DNA of 64,000 nt from Diplolepis rosae. Taxonomy: Eukaryota; Arthropoda; Insecta; Hymenoptera; Diplolepididae. Made by a program: the position numbers and the translations under genes. The DNA is taken from positions 3,038,001 through 3,102,000 of the forward strand of contig JAPYXD010000746.1 of assembly GCA_030998225.1 (NCBI GenBank), in the 5' to 3' direction. Under the pieces are notes generated by a model. That model was given only the letters and a program-made list of their open reading frames with translations, had not been told where the DNA came from and ran no database searches. This document shows positions 22,204-33,480 of the stretch, piece by piece. Every line of letters starts with the position of its first letter. Position 1 is the stretch's first letter.

Positions 22204-24239
22204 TTCCTGCAACTCAACCTCGGAAGGGGGAAGGATGCCCAGGACCTCCTGATGCAGACTGCCAGGGAGAGGGGGGCCGATGTGCTGCTCATTAGTGAGC
22301 AGTACAAGTGGTCCGAAAACTCTGCTTGGCATCAGGATGCATCAAGGAGGGCCGGCATCCTTGTTTGTAACCCTGATTTGGGCGTCGGGGACTTCCTGGA
22401 GACCGACGCGGGGTTCGTTTGGGTGGAGGTGGCGGGTGTGCGTGTGTACAGCTGCTACTTCTCCCCCGGCGATCCCTTCGATGTCTTTGAGATCCAGATC
22501 CTCCTCCTTGAGGAAAGCCTCCGTGAGGCCATCGGGCGATCCCTCATAGGGTGTGACTTCAACTGTAAGTCGCCCGAGTGGGGTGAGGCCCGCCTAGATA
22601 GGAGGGGAATCTTGGTTGGCTAGATGGTCGCTAGGAACGAACTGATCGTCTTGAATCAGGGCGGGGAATTTACGTTCAGACGAGGAACGGGGGGGTCAAT
22701 AATTGATCTCACAATTGCCGCACCTCACCTCGCTTCAAGGATAAGCGACTGGTCGGTCCTCGAGGTAATAGCCTTGAGTGACCACCGGTGCATCGAATTT
22801 ACACTAGAACAACGGTGTCAGGTGGTGGATAAGGGTAGGGGCGGCGAAGGAAAGAGCCCCTCCTGGAACACGAGACGACTCAGCAGGGAAAGACTTCGCG
22901 AACACCTTGAAGAAACCAGGCTCATCGATGAGCTTGGTTGGGTCTGCCCTTCTGGGTCGTTTGAAGCTGCTGTGCGCTCGGTGAGGCAGAAGGTGGTCGC
23001 GGCTTGCGACTACTCGATGCCTCGCCGTGAGCGCAGGCAAGCCAAGGGTTCGATGTACTGGTGGAACGACCAGTTGGCAGCCCTACGTCGAGAATGCCTC
23101 GCAGCGCGGCGAAAATTCACCCGTTCAAAGGGGGATGCTACGCTGCACGAGGCATGGAAAGGGGCAAAAACAGCTTTGAGGCGAGGCATAAAGAAAAGCC
23201 GACTTCAATGCTGGAAAGACTTGATCGGTGAGGGCGAGAAGGACCCATGGGGTCTCGCCTTCAAAATAGTCACCAAGAGATTGGTGACTAGAAGAAAAAC
23301 TACCTGTTGCGAATGATAGATGACTATCTGAGCGACAGGTGGGTGATATACGAGGGCGACAAATGCTCTTCAAGAAGAGATGACATGTGGCGCTCCTCAA
23401 GGGTCGCGGGTGGGTCGACTCGTTTGGAACGTCATGTACGATGACTTTCTGCGCATGGACCTGCCTGCTGGAACGAGCATCGTCGGCTTCGCGGATAACG
23501 CACTTGTCGTGTGCGCCGCTGACGACGTCGGAATCCTAGAGCTGAGGATCAATGAAAGTCTGTGGCGAACAAAGCGCTGGTTGGATGGCAGAGGTCTTAA
23601 AATGGCCCCTGAGAAAACCGAGGCTTTGCTCGTTACGGACAGGAGATCCTTCCAATACCCGAGGATCGTTCTCGGAAAGCATGAAGTCGAGTGGAAAACA
23701 AGCATTAAGTACCTGGGGGTGCACCTGGATCGTAGGCTTAGCTTTGGCGAACACCTAAAGATCGCAGCTGCCAAAGCCATCCAATGTGGAGCGAACTTGG
23801 CCCGGCTTATGCCAAACATTGGTGGACCCAGGGAAGCGAAAAGAAGATTGGTGGCGAGCGTGGTCCATTCGAAGCTGCTTTATGCAGCTCCGGTCTGGGC
23901 CAATGCCTTGCAAAACCATGCTATCCAGAAGAAGCTGTTCTCGGCGCAAAGACTTGTCGCGCTGAGAATAGTTTCGGCATATAGAACTATCTCGACGAGC
24001 GCTACTGCGATTTCCCGGTGGATAACGCAGAGCACGCACTCTTCGTCTGCGCAAAATGGGGTATGGCTAGGGAGGTCCTCGGTCAGGCGGTGGGTTCCGA
24101 ACTTACTCCTGACACGATGGTCCCTCTCATGCTCCAGTCTGAACGGTTCTGGACGCTCATCGAGTCATTCGTCACACTTGTGATGAAAACGAGAGAACTT
24201 GATGGGTGTCGAGAGCGAAACAACGGGGAGGGCCAGTAG
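22200..24239 (+). pseudogene. LINE copy 2 ORF2 (APE endonuclease + deleted RT)
   Basis: The endonuclease blocks are QLNLGRG, LISEQ, DFNCKSPEWG, SIIDLTIA and LSDHRCIEF, with TAG at 22621 replacing one codon of the domain. The RT begins after RRKT but an out-of-frame deletion near 23303 jumps to LLRMIDDYLSDRWVIYEG, removing the finger region and motif A. CGAPQGSRVGRLVWN is followed by GFADNALVV, where the second catalytic Asp of FADD is Asn. The thumb IKYLGVHLDRRLSFGEH is good. Near 24000 another loss removes most of the C-terminal region and shifts into DNAEHALFVC, part of a CCHC-like end. The element cannot be self-mobile. Confidence 0.87.
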
Positions 24240-24744
24240 AAATCGCATCGGGGCCTGCACCCGCGGTCCTGCGTCTCGGGTAGACTTGACTGTCCGCGTC
24301 GTTTGCGGGAGGAATCTGTTTGTTTCTCCCCTGGGTGGCGCGGCTAGTCGGTTATCCTAGTGGGCGTGTGGCCGCGGATGGAAGTTCCGAGCGAACGGAT
24401 GACGGAAGAGTCGTACGCGACTTTAAGCTGGAACCAACCACCCGTGAAGTTTAAAGCCGAAAGGCGATTCCGCGGGTAGTGTATTGGTTCGAGAGAGGGG
24501 GTTTTTTGGTTTTAACAGGTATGCCTAGACCCGTCCTAGGAGAGTCCTGTACAACCACTATAAAAGATTTTGCCATTTTTTTCCTCCTCACCAAAAAAAA
24601 AAAAAATAAATAAAAAAAAATAATTAAGTATCATTCAATATCAATTTTAATTATTATACGGACAATAACATTTTTAGTTTACCCAAAACAATTGTTTAGT
24701 TCATAATGCTGGTTGATTCTACCAAATATTTTTGTTGATTTCGA

Positions 24745-25020
24745 CTGTGCTGGGACTCGAGACCGGGTTTTTCGATTGCCGGTCGACTGCTCTAACCAAC
24801 TGAGCTACACATGGATCTGACATCTCCTTCTCCACAGGAAGACCTCTTTATATCGCCTAGTGGCACTGCCTTACGGCTGTAAATGATTTCAAATTAGGTG
24901 GTTGAATTCAAAATTTTTGCCACTGGCTACATTATCGGAGGATCATTAGTCGCGTACCAGATAGGATACGTTACCGACAGGTGTCCTCCTAGAAAATTTC
25001 TAACTCTTATATCACAATAA
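24745..25020 (-). repeat. tRNA-like head plus SINE body, inverted copy
   Basis: On the minus strand the body runs from 25020 and ends in GTGTAGCTCAGTTGGTTAGA, an exact-looking tRNA A-box. An anticodon-arm-like TCGACCGGCAATCGA and the B-box GGTCTCGAGTCCC follow. The loop CCGGCAA would place GGC at the anticodon, but base 33 is C where U is expected, and a proper acceptor stem is not seen. It is a tRNA-derived repeat and not a functional tRNA. Confidence 0.75.
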
Positions 25021-25042
25021 TGCAAATAAATTCAAGTTTTTT

Positions 25043-25176
25043 AAAGAATTTGAAATCTTTTTGTGAAAAAAGAGCCGCGCTGATTAGAGCAGTCGATCGG
25101 CAATCGAAAGACCCGGGCTCGAATCCCGGCACAGTCGACAGCGTCTTTTTTTCCACAGAAAGATTTCAAATTCTTT
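25043..25176 (+). repeat. tRNA-like sequence between 23-bp inverted repeats
   Basis: AAAGAATTTGAAATCTTT and five further bases at 25043-25065 pair with 25154-25176 (22 of 23 match). Between them is a tRNA-like unit: TGATTAGAGCAGTCGATCGG, an anticodon arm TCGA-TCGGCAA-TCGA, and a perfect T-arm CCGGG-CTCGAAT-CCCGG. Runs of A and T close to the repeats could act as a pol III stop (TTTTTTT at 25145-25152). The D-arm is truncated and no CCA-ready acceptor stem is seen. I read it as the promoter head of a SINE. Confidence 0.7.
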
Positions 25177-25194
25177 AATTTTGAATTTAATTTC

Positions 25195-25326
25195 TATGAT
25201 TGCGATATAAGAGATTGAAATTGTCTACGAGGACACCTGTCGGCAACGTATTCTATTTGATACGCGACTAATGATCCTCCGATAATGTAGGCAGTGACAA
25301 AAATTTCGAACTCAACCACCTAATTT
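25195..25326 (+). repeat. SINE body downstream of the tRNA-like head
   Basis: GCGATATAAGAGATTGAAAT through CACCTAATTT matches the other four body copies. With the head at 25075-25140 in the same orientation this is the likely head-plus-body order of the SINE. Confidence 0.7.
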
Positions 25327-25448
25327 TCCTTGATCCTACCAAACATGTATTCGAAGCTGTAAAATAATTTTTTTAGTCCGAGCAAAAAAAATTTATCTGG
25401 TAAATAGAAGGAAAATTGTTTGTAACTTTAGCAAAATATTTGGTATAA

Positions 25449-25498
25449 TTAATAAAACTGTACAACCGAAAGGTTTGGCTCACTCCAGGAAACGAGTT
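25449..25498 (+). repeat. ~50-bp direct repeat, right copy
   Basis: Partner of 19962-20011; same orientation, nearly identical. Confidence 0.7.
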
Positions 25499-28067
25499 TG
25501 ATCAGGTGAACAAGAATTTAATTCATTTAACCAAAATATTTTTTTTAAACAATCAAATTTAATAAAAAAAAAAAAAAAAAAAGATTTCTTTTAACTAACT
25601 AATATTTTTTCTGGATAAATAAAACACTTAATAAAATTAGAAGAAAGAGGATATTAAGATAAGAAAAAATTGAAAAAATATCGGTCAGGGTTACTAGGAT
25701 AATTTTAAAATTGAAATTTTCTAGCGGTTCTACTAAGAATATTTTTAAAGGGAAATAAAATTTGATAAATGGGTTCTTTTTGATTATTTAAGTCCGGAGC
25801 TGTAAAAAATGACAAAAAACATGGTAGTTTATGCGACTCTAGAACTCAGACAATGTTTCATGATAAACAATTCCGTGTCTTGGAGCCTCGTAAAAAGCTA
25901 ATGTCAAGATTAATCCAGTTTCTTGAATGCGGACACATAAAAGACTAAAGGCATCGTTTTGTTAGACAAAGAGAGAATGAAAAAGGGGGATAAATTAAGG
26001 GGAGGAGGCAGCATCCGACATATCGCAGAGCGTCTAAGATAGTACAGAAATAGTTGTGCGAACAAGCGTCAATGCTCTTTCGATGTGTCGGGCTACGGAG
26101 TCTAGTGTATTTGGTGTACTATATATTGGCAAGCAGCAGAGCCAGACTTGGGGATAATTATAAACGGCGAGCATTCAGAATACCGCGGCGGGTGCCACCC
26201 CGACAATGCCTCGAATCCATTTCGCCTATCGTAACGTAATCGTAACGGCTGCCGGTGCCGTACCCGTAACCGTGCCGTAGCCGTAGGTAGCACGATAGAT
26301 CATTGTACTACTGTTACTGTTTCTATCATGTTGTCCATTGTTCGCTTTGCGATCGCCAAGTAAGATTATTAGGCCTCGATAGCGTCGGTGGAACGTCCAA
26401 AATGTAAAATCCACTTAACCTTCTGTCAGAAGCGTGCTTTTTCGTATGGCATTTCAAAAATATGAAATAAAAGTCATTTCAATTATATTATTAAGAAAAA
26501 GAAAATTAAATTCTTTAGAGTATATGGATTGATGCAAAAGATTTTAAAATTTGGTCTATCAATTAAACAAAAAAAAACCATTCAGAATCAACACTCAACA
26601 ATATTCTTTGGTTCGTAAAATTTGGTTCATTAAAACAAAAATTTAGTTCATCCAAACAAATATTTTAGTTGCTTTTTATACATTGAAAGTATTTATTAGA
26701 TTTAACCGAAAATTTCGTCAAGTCAATAAAATACTTTATGAGTACAACCAAACGATTTAAATTTTGAATTTAAATAGTCTTCACACTAGAAATTTTCGAA
26801 AGAACAATTTGTAAAGCTTTTTTAATATCAGAAAATAACAATCTTGATCTTTCCAAAAACTAGATTTATAAAATATCTTGAGTCTCAAATCATATTATCC
26901 ACACAAATATAATTATAGGCGTTTATTAGCAATTCAACATAAGTAGTGAAAAAATCGAACTGCCCCCCTTTGAGATCTTTTTCGAGTAAAGTATTTACTT
27001 ATTTTTCTGATTCAGGAGGTCATGCAACGTAGACATTTGTTTGGAATAAAATGGTTCCCATAAAAAATAATGAATTACATTGAACCACAATTATATAAAA
27101 ATCAATATTTTGTGGAGAAATTTTCAGTAATTCATTGAATTTTGTGAAACGTTTAGAATTTTTAAAAAAATTATAATTTTCATATTATTGTATTTTCTTG
27201 TAATTTATTGTATTTTGTTGTAAAAAGTATTTTAAAAACAATTAAGAAGAAAGTAATTTTATTTAATAGATGAAATATTTATAGTAAATTAGATTTTATT
27301 ACACTCTGATGATAACATGTTAAATATACAAAAATATCTCTGAAATACAGAAACATTACAAATCATTTCAGACGTTTAGAGCTTCTAAACTTTTTTTATT
27401 TCGAGATACAAATTCAAATAGCTTCTTCTGTAAATTTATATTATCAACTGGCGACTTTTTACATTAAAAGATAAATATATTTTAAACGATCTACCACACC
27501 GATTTTTAAACTTATCAATTTTTAGAGCATTTTATTTTCGAGGATATTTGATATTCTCACATTTTAATAAGAAAATCTTCAAAAAAATGTCTTGGCTACT
27601 ACTTCTGATCAGGAATTTATTCCGAAAATAAAAAATAATAGAACAGTTTCGGGAGAACAAAAAAGTCAAAGTAAATTTTTTTTCTCGATGTATACATTTT
27701 TCAATTCCTGAAAATGCCTTCAAATTACAAAAATCTATGCTATACTTTATGAATGTTCAACTTAAAATCCTTCTATAATGGAATCCTTGGTATACAGAGG
27801 CTTTCCATTATTATAAACTTGAAATTTGGATTCCTATAAAATTAAAAAATTTTCCAAGCACAAATCTCATAAAATAATAAATTCAAAATTAGAACTCTTT
27901 TAATTTAGATTTTATTGTGTCCTAAGGTTTCCGCTAAAAAAATTCATTATTCTTGAAAAATCTTGAGGGAAACTGATTTGATTGATTTAGTCAGCTGTAT
28001 TGATTGATCCACGGTCCTAAACATAAAAATGTCATCACTGAAAAAAATGATCATTTGTCGTAACCAT
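25499..28067. other. No gene identified; GC-richer patch at 26000-26410
   Basis: Mostly AT-rich. The patch around 26000-26410 is notably richer in G+C and includes a quasi-repeat of CGTAACC/GCCGTA phrases at 26228-26290. The 60-residue frames on both strands there overlap each other and show no family motif. It could be an old transposon 5' region or a promoter; nothing supports a choice. Confidence 0.4.
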
Positions 28068-28464
28068 TGGGTTGTCCCAGAAGTAATTGCCGATTTTTTC
28101 ATACAAATTAAACACATTTCTTTAAATACAAGGAATAAACTTTAATCAATGATATATTTTCCATTTTTTTCAATGACCTTTTGCTATCTTTCTAGTAATC
28201 TCATGATTCCACACTCATAGAACTTCTGGTCTTTATCGGCAAGAAACTGAGTGAAACCAAGTGCGATTTCACAGCTTCACCATCATTGAATGTTTTACCA
28301 TTCGAGGATTTTTGCAAAAATCGAAATAAATAGTAATCTGATGGTGCAAGGTCAGGGCTATATGGTCGATGTAACATCACTTCCCAAAAAGCCATGTATT
28401 TGAAAAGAACATTCTTATCAATGGCATACGTTTGTTCAAGGTAGGCCCACATTTGTCCACCCAT
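28068..28464 (-). pseudogene. mariner terminus and transposase C-terminal fragment
   Basis: The right-hand terminus is TTGGGTTGTCCCAGAAGT, close to known mariner ends. The minus-strand reading gives EVMLHRPYSPDLAPSDYYLF with the third catalytic Asp, then NGKTFNDGEAVKSHLV. After that the frame shifts through remnants of the C-terminal block. The rest of the element is missing; sequence of the adjacent repeat array starts at ~28465. Confidence 0.85.
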
Positions 28465-28559
28465 TAGTTTTGTTTGTCCATCATTTGTTTAATTTTTATT
28501 AACAATTTTTTAAAAAATGGTTGAGAACCACTGATTATAATAAATTATTATTTTGAACA

Positions 28560-28720
28560 AATAAACATTCAAGATCGTTTGTCCAACGTTTGTCCACGAT
28601 TGTCCATACAATTTATTTTTTACTTGACTTTATTTTTTAAGCAGAACAAATAAAACTAGTGTTTGGACAAAACTCTATGCTAAGTGGACAAACGATGCTG
28701 ACTACTAGTTTTCATTTGAC
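28560..28720 (-). repeat. Inverted monomer of the ~161-bp array
   Basis: The reverse complement contains CAGCATCGTTTGTCCACTTA, TTTTGTCCAA and CTAGTTTTATTTGTTCTGC, matching the monomers at 28957-29705 in the opposite orientation. The 28750-28940 spacer carries facing GGGCTTTTTTT/AAAAAAAGC phrases, so it is itself partly palindromic. Confidence 0.75.
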
Positions 28721-28956
28721 AATTTTTTTTAACAATAATCAGTATTTTGGGCTTTTTTTGAACATTTTTGGGCTCCATGACAAGTGAAGGTGCTGACTTG
28801 ATTCAAGCTAGCACCTCCACACGAAATTTGATTTTTCGGAAAAAGTATAATATAGTATAATCGCCAATAGAGCCCAGAAAAGCCCAAAAAAAGCTCAAAA
28901 TTCTGATATGAAAAAATTGAGGAATTCCAATTGTGGAGATGTTAGCTTGATAGACC

Positions 28957-29705
28957 TGTTTTATTTGTCCTGCATAAAAAATAGAGTTGAATAAAAAATA
29001 AATTGTCTGGTATCGGTATACATGTATAAAAGGTGACATTGTTTAAACAAATTGTCAAATGGAAACTCCAGTGGTCAGCATCGTTTATCCACTTAGCATA
29101 GTGTTTTGTCCAACCACTAGTTTTATTTGTCCTGCCTAAATTAATGTTGAGTAAAATATAAATTGTCTGGTTTCAGCGTACATGTATAAAAGGTGATATT
29201 GTTTAAACAAATTGTGAAATGGAAACTCCAGTGTTCAGCATCGTTTCTCCACTTTGCATAGAGGTTTGTCCAACCACTAGTTTTGTTTGTCCTGCCTAAA
29301 AAGTAAAGTTAAGTAAAAAATAAATTGTATGGTCTCAGCGTAAATGCATAAAGGGTCATATTGTTTAAAAAACTTGTCGAATAGCAACTCTAGTGGTCAA
29401 CATCGTTTGTACAATTAGCATAGAGTTTTGTCCAACCACTTGTTTTATTTGTCCTGACTAAAAAGTAATGTCAAGTAAAATATAAATTGTCTGGTTTCGG
29501 CGTACATGTGTAAAAGGTCATATTGTTTAAACAAATTGTGAAATGAAAACTCTAGTGTTCAGCATCGGTTCTCCACTTTGCATAGAGGTTTGTCCAACCA
29601 CTAGTTTTGTTTGTCCTGCCTAAAAAGTAAAGTTAAGTAAAAAATAAATTGTATGGTCTTGGTACACATGTATAAAAGGTCACATTGCTTAAACAAATTG
29701 ATTAC
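28957..29705 (+). repeat. ~161-bp tandem array, about 4.6 units
   Basis: CCAACCACTAG/CCAACCACTTG occurs at 29110, 29270, 29432 and 29594, giving spacings of 160, 162 and 162. Each unit contains TTGTCCTGC, AAATTGTCTGG or AAATTGTATGG, a CATGTATAAAAGGT block, GTTTAAACAAATTGT and CAGCATCGTTT. Alternate units resemble each other slightly more than neighbours. It is satellite-like and lacks coding. Confidence 0.88.
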
Positions 29706-29751
29706 TATCCGTATTGTTATTTTAAGAGCTTGGACAGTTAAAAAAACCAAC

Positions 29752-30306
29752 AACAGTATATTACGTGCCTAGGCGCAGAATGAGGGTTATTGCGTGACGA
29801 GCGACAATGCTCGCAGGAGATCGAAGCCAAGGCGTAGTCCAGGCGCGATCAGTCCTGCGAGCATTGTCGTGAGTCTCGCAATTTCCCGAATTGTCTGCAT
29901 TGGCACGTATTCTATTTTATGTGACTTTGGTGCGGATACGAGTTTTTATGCGTACACTCAAATCTAATCTAGTATTGTAGTTGTTTGCGGCGCTAGTCAT
30001 TACACTTGACATGTCACGACCAGTCCCGGCCATTTTGATTTTATCGATCTTGTGTAGTAGTAATGGATTTCAATAGACGCATGCGCAGTTCAAATGTACA
30101 AGGCTTTGCCAGTAAGGTGCTAACGCTGTACGAAGAAGAAGTGAGAAGAAGAAGAATAAGAAAAATATTTTGTTCCGCTGTAAGACTAGATGCGCATACG
30201 CAGTTCAATTTTTACTTTGTATTCCTCTGTAACGGAATACACAACATTCCGTTACTCTCAGCTATAACGGAAAAACGAGTTTCCGCGCCTGAGGCACATA
30301 AAATAG
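29752..30306 (+). mobile_element. Long-TIR element (GTATATTACGTGCC family), right-truncated
   Basis: It matches 61506-62040 of the complete copy: GTATATTACGTGCCTAGGCG, GAGCGACAATGCTCGCAGGA, GCATGCGCAGTTCAAATGTA and the closing CACATAAAATAG. The right arm is absent after 30306. A 101-residue plus-strand frame at 30063-30368 runs off the element end and is not conserved in the other copy. Confidence 0.82.
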
Positions 30307-31058
30307 TTTTGCCAACTAATAAAATAGTAGTGGCATTTTTTATAAGTCAAAGTAGTAGGTTCAACTAACTATTTTTTTAGTGAATGACTAATTGTCCACC
30401 TAAAATTGAGTCACTTATTTAAGTCCAGTGAAATTTCCACTGCTTTAGACTGAGAAAGTAGTCATCATATTTGGAGGATTTCAAATTCATTATAGGTTTC
30501 GATACGATACAAAAGCGAGCAATTTTACTTGTGCCCCGAGTTAAGCACCTTTTAGCCCTGAGAAAAGCACCAAGAGAATCTAGGATTGGCACATATAATA
30601 CATATCATAGATCAAGAATTTCTCTTCGATCGATGCCGAAATGATGGAGAAACGAGTAGAAGAGAAGTCGCGCCGCAAGGGGTTGCTGCTTGTATTTACA
30701 GTCATACAAAATACATAGGTACGACGACGATGCTTGAACCGTTCCAGCTGCCAGGTTTATTTCGAGACTCGAATGTCTACTCGACCAATGTAACGTGTAA
30801 AAACCTACACAACGTTCCGTATCCCAGACCCAGCGACCCAAGTCTTACATGGATAAAGCCTTGACTAGAATCCTCTTTTCTCCAAGCACGCGACTCAATA
30901 AGTTTAACAAGTAAACTTTATTCCCAATTATTTCAACAGTAAGTATAACTATGTGAAGTTGAAATTGACTAGATCAAGATCACAACTTCATAATTAGGCT
31001 TCTTATCGACTTTTGAAACATTTGACAATAAAAAGACAATACAATTTCACAGAAAGTA
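30307..31058. other. No gene identified
   Basis: A GC-richer stretch at 30570-30870 has a 92-residue plus-strand frame (ending ...RPSDPSLTWIKP) with an overlapping minus-strand frame of similar length. No motif or splice support, so I leave it unannotated as coding. Confidence 0.4.
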
Positions 31059-31062
31059 TTAA

Positions 31063-31702
31063 GGTGTTATATACCTTTTTCTGGCTCAAAAAATCAAAAA
31101 AATTTGTATTGCTTATTTTTAAAGTACATACTTTTAACAATGTTTCTGCAAAATTTCATCGGGATCGTGGCACTAGAACCTAAGATACGGCCGTTCATAG
31201 CGCGCAGTTTCTGGAACTACTTAATGTCCACCTAAAACTTTAAACGCGATTATCTCGGAATCGTATTTTTGAAAAAATGCCATCGCGGTGAGCACGATAT
31301 CTCGCTAACCACTACATCGATCAATTTGAAATTTGGAGGGGTTGTTTGTACTTACAATAGCTAGTTTATGAACGAAGGAATTTTTTTTCAGACAAAACCT
31401 TCTGTTTTTTTGACGGAAAACTCAATTTTTCGACCTTAAAAAATCGACTTTTTTGTAAAAAATATCAGCTGAGCCGTTACCGTTATTTCAAGCTCACAGT
31501 AAGCCATTACAAACAAAAGGAGTTCTGCGGCAAGGAGTTACCTTCCCTAATTTTTCGAATTTTCACTCGAAATTTTATACAAAAACACAATAAGAGATGT
31601 ACTTTTTGAAACTTTTTATCGCATTTGAATAAAACTATGGTAACATGATTTAAAAAAAAATAAAAACCCTGTATTTCCCTAGAGAAAAAGGTATATAACC
31701 CC
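31063..31702. mobile_element. TTAA-flanked MITE (640 bp)
   Basis: TTAA lies at 31059-31062 and 31703-31706. Inverted termini are GG(T/G)GTTATATACCTTTTTCT. No coding remains. A piggyBac-like origin is inferred from the TTAA target. Confidence 0.87.
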
Positions 31703-31706
31703 TTAA

Positions 31707-32929
31707 AAAATTATATCTGAATCAAATAGATTCAAACATTCCTTGGACAACTATCCAGGATCCAATTGAGTTACGTCTAAAAGAACACTCACTGTTTTGA
31801 AACTTTATCTTCATTAACTTGAAGGTTCAATTGCTTTGCTACTTTTTCTAGATTAGGATAAATGATGAGAGAGTCGACGTTCAGTGGCGTGGTTTGAAAA
31901 CTAAAATCTTCCAGATTTGTTGAATGAAGGGAGGAAACGTTAGAGAAAAGAAAAAAGAGGGCACTTGTTTCTCAAAGATGGCATCGACGTCTTTCCTAGA
32001 AGACTGATATAGACAATTGATTTGGCAAGGGTTAAGAAAAAAATGTGAATAAAAAATGTCTCCATTTTCCGAACACGACATTAAACCGACCAAAAGAGAC
32101 TCCCGCATCAGATCCACACCCTGGCCATTTATATAACGAGAGTAATCTCAAATTTACAGAATCCAATTACGCGAGAAGATTTTTTGAGAAGTTTCCATTA
32201 AGTCTGCGAAAACACTAAGCTTTCATTCTGTAAGCATAAATCTTTTTTCGTTCATAATTTTATTTCTATATTTCTTTCAGATCTATAATCTTGTATAAAT
32301 CACTGATAATTATTATTCAAGATATCGTGACGAAAAGAGACATTGAGAGACAGATTAATGTACTCTCGAAGCTTAAAAATAGCCATTAGCAAACATTTAA
32401 CATTTAACTTGTATTAGAACATTTAAAAACAAGAAACTAGCTTATTAAGGCAAGTCGAAATCCCAAACTGGAGATGTAAACATTTATAATTTGAAGCCAA
32501 AAGATGAAAGACAAATAATTAATCAATATTTGCGCATTCATTTAACTCTATTTTCAATAATAAATTACTTCATTTCCTCGGTGCTCTTAAACTTTAGCTA
32601 ACATTATATTTATTCAATAGTCGAGAGCGATGTCTCTCGTTCAGACAAACAAGAAATTAAATATGATAGTGAGTGAAATTCCGGAACTTATTTACACATG
32701 CAGCATTTTTCCCCTTTTTACAAAAAACCACCTATACCTTACAATAGACGAAAAAAATATAAAAAGTACACTTGTTTGAAACGCTCAGAGACTTGTCTCA
32801 ATTATCTGCTAATAATGTGATACAGGTTTCAGCTTATAATTATAATCATTAAACGTGGACAATGAACATTCGGTGAAAAAAGTCAAATCTAATACTTTCT
32901 CATATGTAATGAGAATGTAAAAAATAATT
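31707..32929. other. AT-rich spacer, no gene identified
   Basis: A 78-residue minus-strand frame at 31881-32117 has no recognisable domain and no matching splice sites. A small GAGAGCGATGTCTCTC palindrome lies near 32625. Confidence 0.45.
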
Positions 32930-32942
32930 ATAAGCTTTTATA

Positions 32943-33110
32943 TTAAAGAATTTGAAAATCTTTATATATTTGAATTCATTGCATTATTTGCGATATAAGA
33001 ATTTGAAATTGTCTACGAAGACACCTGTCGACAACGTATCCTATCTGATACCCGACTAGTGAACCTCCGATAATGTAGGCAGTGACAAAAATTTCAAACT
33101 CACCTAATTA
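32943..33110 (+). mobile_element. 5'-truncated SINE with 13-bp target duplication
   Basis: ATAAGCTTTTATA is found at 32930-32942 and again at 33111-33123. The 168-bp insert is the SINE body (GCGATATAAGAATTTGAAAT ... CACCTAATTA). A long direct duplication with no inverted termini indicates retroposition. The tRNA-like head is absent, as expected for 5' truncation. Confidence 0.82.
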
Positions 33111-33123
33111 ATAAGCTTTTATA

Positions 33124-33477
33124 CTTGAAAATCTTTGAGTAATCTTGCTTGTTCTTACAACATAATGTCTCTGTTCAATACTTTAATTTGGACTAAATTC
33201 CGGTCAGTGGGAAGTACATTTTTGCGAAGGCATTTCAAGAGACGTCCCCAATGAAACCCGAAAGGGACTAACCCTCGTCATATTCGCCAATGCTTTTGAC
33301 GCATAGTGGGTTATTTAGAGCCGCAAAGCGTCGCAACGGCTCTTCTTTGAAAGTGATTGATCGCTCACCCTGGTGGTGCTAGGATATTTTCAGAGTCGTG
33401 TGATGCAGCATTGTTGCAGTGCATTCACTTTCGGTCCGGGACAACCGAGGTGATCGACTATTATCGAATGAATTACA
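33124..33477. other. GC-elevated segment, unassigned
   Basis: Richer in G+C than its surroundings, with an AGAGCCG...CGGCTCT hairpin near 33320-33345 and ATTCACTTTCGGTCCGGG. No frame with recognisable motifs. It may be the decayed interior of a transposon. Confidence 0.35.
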
Positions 33478-33480
33478 TAA

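Larger units (their letters stand above)
20498..24619 (+). mobile_element. R1-clade-like LINE copy 2 with 13-bp target duplication
   Basis: ATAATTAAGTATC at 20485-20497 recurs directly after the A-rich tail at 24620-24632, which proves target-primed insertion. The element starts CTCCCCTCGGACTGG and its 5'UTR carries several CTATA(A/G)ACG(G/C)G phrases. The 3' end matches copy 1. At 4.1 kb it is shorter than a complete relative should be because of an internal RT deletion. Confidence 0.93.

Noticed and set aside
24745..24830. Functional tRNA-Ala (GGC) on the minus strand
   Set aside because: A- and B-boxes are good, but there is no acceptor stem and it is fused to a repeated SINE body.
25075..25140. 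Functional tRNA gene
   Set aside because: The T-arm is good, but the D-arm is truncated, the anticodon loop lacks U33 and there is no acceptor stem.
30063..30368. 101-residue plus-strand frame
   Set aside because: It crosses the truncation point of the long-TIR element and is interrupted in the other copy at 61800-62030.
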